Assembly: GCF_003970925.1 (NCBI RefSeq)
Contig: NZ_RWJF01000001.1
Span: 2,846,501-2,910,500 of the forward strand
Source of the DNA: Sphingomonas ginkgonis
GTDB lineage: Bacteria; Pseudomonadota; Alphaproteobacteria; Sphingomonadales; Sphingomonadaceae
Length of the DNA: 64,000 nucleotides
Direction: 5' to 3'
The notes below the pieces were generated by a model. It was not told the DNA's origin, did not search any database, and was given only the letters and a program-made list of their open reading frames with translations. Position 1 is the stretch's first letter. Each line of letters begins with the position of its first letter. Of the stretch, positions 63,812 to 64,000 are shown piece after piece. The position numbers and the translations under genes were made by a program.

Positions 63812-64000
63812 GGCTGATCCCCCGCTCGCTGTCCGGCCGGCTGCTCGCCGTCTCCGCGCTGACCAGCATCGCCGCGCTCGCCTTCGCCGCCTTCAGCATC
63901 GGCAGCGTGCTCGAGCGGTTCGTCATCCGCGGCCTCGACCAGCAGCTCGACGCCGAGGTCGCCATGCTGACCCGCGCGGTGCGGCCCGACGGCGTGCTCG
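63808..64000 (+). CDS. Sensor histidine kinase, N-terminal part (partial)
   Basis: The ATG overlaps the regulator stop (ATGA). The 64 residues in the window show a basic start (MRLIPRSLSGRLL), a transmembrane helix (about 12-33) and the beginning of a periplasmic domain (RGLDQQLDAEVAMLTRAV), typical of OmpR-partner kinases. The gene continues past the window; catalytic domains are not seen. Confidence 0.85.
   Translation, partial: MRLIPRSLSGRLLAVSALTSIAALAFAAFSIGSVLERFVIRGLDQQLDAEVAMLTRAVRPDGVL

Overview
The window is about 64 kb of GC-rich, gene-dense chromosome from an alphaproteobacterium, most likely a member of the Sphingomonadales. Pointers are the ecfG/phyR/nepR general stress response locus with a PhyP-like sensor, a split metH controlled by an ArsR-methyltransferase (SahR-type) repressor, an alphaproteobacterial odh/suc/mdh cluster, the argS-SPOR-nagZ-scpAB-tatABC order, and DUF1501/DUF1800 and DUF5703 proteins. 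I see no insertion sequence, prophage, CRISPR array or replication origin. Genes mostly abut or overlap by 1-4 bp (ATGA, GTGA, TGATG), so many are translationally coupled.

Layout. 1-3.1 kb: methionine/SAM-cycle operon sahR-metF-metH(N)-metH(C), with a 20-bp palindrome between the -35 and -10 boxes. 3.2-6 kb: small lipoprotein and groES-groEL under a CIRCE element. 6-14.1 kb: L,D-transpeptidase, ABC exporter, OYE-family reductase, MATE exporter, SppA, acetyltransferase, DUF1905. 14.1-23.1 kb: TCA genes mdh, sucD, odhA, odhB and lpd, with a low-GC secreted protein where sucC would often lie and a degenerate glucokinase-like gene on the opposite strand. 23.3-35.3 kb: periplasmic protein, M20 peptidase, PAP2 phosphatase, two tandem chemoreceptors, zapE, thioesterase, sdhB, bcp, glnE.

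35.3-39.6 kb: the general stress response locus: a 44-aa ORF, ecfG, a 45-aa single-pass membrane protein, phyR, nepR and a PhyP-like HisKA_2 protein with a degenerate ATPase domain. Four EcfG-type promoter candidates (GGAAC-N16-CGTT or one mismatch from it) lie here. The best of them precedes no ORF. It points into the phyP/tatC intergenic region, which can fold into hairpins with C7 and C9 loops. This is a strong candidate for a stress-induced, GsrN-like small RNA and is the most interesting signal in the window.

39.6-54.6 kb: tatABC, scpAB, nagZ, two SPOR proteins, argS, dgt and a TPR-SPOR protein. This cluster is interrupted by a TonB-dependent receptor and by a DUF1501/DUF1800 pair whose DUF1501 member has a Tat signal. 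54.8-64 kb: tRNA-Cys(GCA), polysaccharide deacetylase, DUF1624 membrane protein, poxB, a DUF5703 protein with a frameshift near its 3' end, and an OB-fold periplasmic protein divergent from a QseBC-like two-component system cut by the window edge.

How the genes fit together: housekeeping carbon flow (mdh, sucD, odhAB, lpd, sdhB, poxB), one-carbon/methionine metabolism, nitrogen control (glnE), envelope maintenance (SPOR proteins, NagZ, LDT, Tat) and a compact stress circuit (PhyR-NepR-EcfG, PhyP-like protein, candidate sRNA). Long open frames antisense to GC-rich genes were treated as shadows.
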